Shown one piece after another: positions 27,925 through 29,275 of a DNA stretch of 29,275 nucleotides. Positions within the stretch are counted from its first letter, which is position 1, and each line of letters opens with the position of its first letter. The position numbers and the translations under genes are program-made. The DNA comes from Sodalis-like endosymbiont of Proechinophthirus fluctus (lineage in GTDB: Bacteria > Pseudomonadota > Gammaproteobacteria > Enterobacterales > Enterobacteriaceae): positions 5,912 through 35,186 of the forward strand of contig NZ_LECR01000092.1 in assembly GCF_001602625.1 (NCBI RefSeq), read 5' to 3'. The notes below the pieces were generated by a model. The model was not told the DNA's origin. It ran no database searches and saw only the letters and a program-made list of their open reading frames with translations.

Positions 27925-29102
27925 TTTTCCCTCCTTCAACCGCGATGGAAGCTGATGATAGGCGCCTGATGGGAAAAGTTTTTAAGCGAAAATCAAGGAA
28001 ATAAACCAGGCAGGTTTTCCCGAGACTTGATCCGACGTCGATGGCGTGTATCGATCGTCGCTAGAGACCACGCGTGATGCATCCGTTGCACGAGCTTGAA
28101 GGAGTATTACCTGTCTGTCGCGGCCGCACCATATCAATAGCGGCGAGCGGCGGCCTAACGAAGTGCAAGGACGCGAATTACCGCCCTTATCCGCCTGGTC
28201 TCTCTGCGCCGCAGTTGGCTGGAGATTATTATGATGACTCCTTCCAGCCATCTGTTGTGTGCGCTGAGCGTTGTACTGCCATGTCTTGCAATGTAGAGCA
28301 AGAAGCTAGTTGGATAGATTCTGCCGCGAAAGTGGCTAACAGTTTCAAAAAATAGAACGCCAAAAGAGGCGAACAAAATACTGCCTCTACCAATAATAAT
28401 TGTACCTCGTTAATTTCTCTGGCCGTGCTGTTGAACGGCAGCGATAAAGCGTTAAGTTCTTATCAATGACCAATAATCTAGGAGTGCTGCAATACTGCGT
28501 TAAAAATAATCTACTGTCCTCCAGCAGAGATTCCATGGTAAAATATCATCTGTTGGATAAGATTGTCATAAATAATAATGCACCTATCACTATTTCTACT
28601 GCAAAAATGCAGGATTTACCAGTCCTGTCTGGTGGGGATCTTTAATATCTGTCAGAGCGACACCATGAATTTGGATGCTTTTAGCACTTCAGAGTTGACT
28701 GGAAAGGTCAAAACCAAAGCCCTCGATTTGGTCATTAAGCAGAGCAAAAACTTTATTTCCTGACGCGTGTTCAGGTGGGGTATCCTCTGCATGCCTCACC
28801 GGAATGCATGCAGCACCCGAGCTGGGATACAACCGCCTCACGAAACAGGCGAAAAAATCCAGGCGCTCACCGATGGAGGAAGCATCAACAACGTCTAAGC
28901 CAGCCATTCATCGCCTTCCTTTTTAGCCATCTTTATCATGAGAATAGTTCATCATGCAAGGTTTAGTGCCGACTCAGACAGCTTTTACACTGGGAGTTTC
29001 GTGCTGACAGTCGCTATTGGTAATAGTATGGGAAACGTCATTGTCGGCAATATGCACCGTGACTCGGGAAGCGAAACAATTATAGGCTATCACAGAGAGT
29101 CT
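27925..29102. other. Stretch without assignable gene (weak plus-strand relic)
   Basis: Coding-like plus-strand pieces run through the region: APQLAGDYYDDSFQPSVVCA (about 28195-28260), NVEQEASWIDSAAKVANSFK (to 28354), YCVKNNLLSSSRDSMVKYHL and LDKIVINNNAPITISTAKMQ (about 28490-28615), ELTGKVKTKALDLVIKQSKN (to 28755), KIQALTDGGSINNV in another frame (about 28850-28897) and a 67-codon open frame to 29141. They may be one decayed gene of about 1 kb. I do not recognise the family. In E. coli the gene before nei is pxpA; I saw no trace of it here. Confidence 0.4.
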
Positions 29103-29140
29103 GGCAGAAATAGGGCTTTTTCTGCCTGCAAGATTTTTTA
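29103..29140 (+). terminator. Intrinsic terminator-like hairpin
   Basis: GGCAGAAA (29103-29110) pairs perfectly with TTTCTGCC (29119-29126) and is followed within 8 nt by a TTTTTT run. It would end the unidentified plus-strand relic. Confidence 0.6.
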
Positions 29141-29167
29141 AGTAATTTATTTACAAATAAATTACTT
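29140..29167. repeat. Perfect 13-bp inverted repeat, 2-nt loop
   Basis: AAGTAATTTATTT at 29140-29152 and AAATAAATTACTT at 29155-29167 are exact complements around AC. With so short a loop the DNA is nearly a 28-bp palindrome. It immediately follows the terminator-like hairpin and opens an AT-rich tail to the window end. Confidence 0.9.
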
Positions 29168-29275
29168 ATTATATATAATAATATAAATATGGCAGGAGAA
29201 TTTAATTCATGTCATGTGTATTAAAATAAATAACGTACCATGTACATACGTACAATAACATTATTCTTCACAGGC

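Noticed and set aside
1..29275. CRISPR array, rRNA operon, replication origin
   Set aside because: No regularly spaced repeats, no rRNA sequence and no DnaA-box or iteron cluster were seen.

Overview
The window reads as a stretch of chromosome from an enterobacterial insect symbiont at an advanced stage of genome decay. The closest fit I recognise from memory is the Sodalis group, but the assignment is an inference. Nearly every recognisable gene is of enterobacterial type (RhtA, OsmC, FucO, YagE-like aldolase, Nei, an IS3-family transposase, tRNA-Leu). Nearly every one is also broken by frameshifts, stops, internal deletions or AT-rich drift. The only gene that looks fully functional is a tRNA-Leu(CAA) with its own promoter. 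Stop-free stretches are mostly 60-120 codons long and are fragments of longer ancestral genes, which I rebuilt by joining reading frames.

Layout, left to right. Positions 1-1685 hold two decayed zinc alcohol dehydrogenases. At 1826-4470 on the minus strand lie an RhtA-like exporter, an AA10 (chitin-active) lytic polysaccharide monooxygenase and an OsmC peroxiredoxin. At 4631-9781 on the plus strand is a collapsed sugar-acid operon: GntR regulator, IclR regulator, amidohydrolase (sugar lactonase type), YagE-like 2-keto-3-deoxy-sugar-acid aldolase, rhamnose-type mutarotase, MaoC-like dehydratase and FucO. The likely logic is deoxy-sugar lactone to 2-keto-3-deoxy acid to pyruvate plus lactaldehyde, with lactaldehyde reduced by FucO. 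At about 10.1-12.4 kb a large decayed minus-strand protein remains unidentified. At 13.3-14.56 kb are a GntP-type permease and an IclR regulator. A chagasin-type (I42) protease inhibitor lies at 15.4-15.7 kb. An SDR oxidoreductase and a LysR regulator diverge from a shared intergenic region at 17.5-19.3 kb.

The most interesting part is 20.3-26.95 kb. A tRNA-Leu(CAA) is followed 87 bp downstream by a decayed tyrosine integrase pointing the same way. Beyond it lie an IS3-family remnant and a roughly 1,167-codon relic that combines a superfamily 1 (COG1112/UPF1-like) helicase with a C-terminal phospholipase D-type nuclease. That is the domain order of the single-protein antiphage system Mokosh type II. 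I read this as an eroded tRNA-anchored defence island. To the right of the tRNA is a decayed nei (endonuclease VIII), then about 1.2 kb with no gene I can name.

Several AT-rich perfect inverted repeats and many 12-22 bp direct tandem duplications are scattered through the dead genes. They suggest replication slippage as a recurrent inactivating event.
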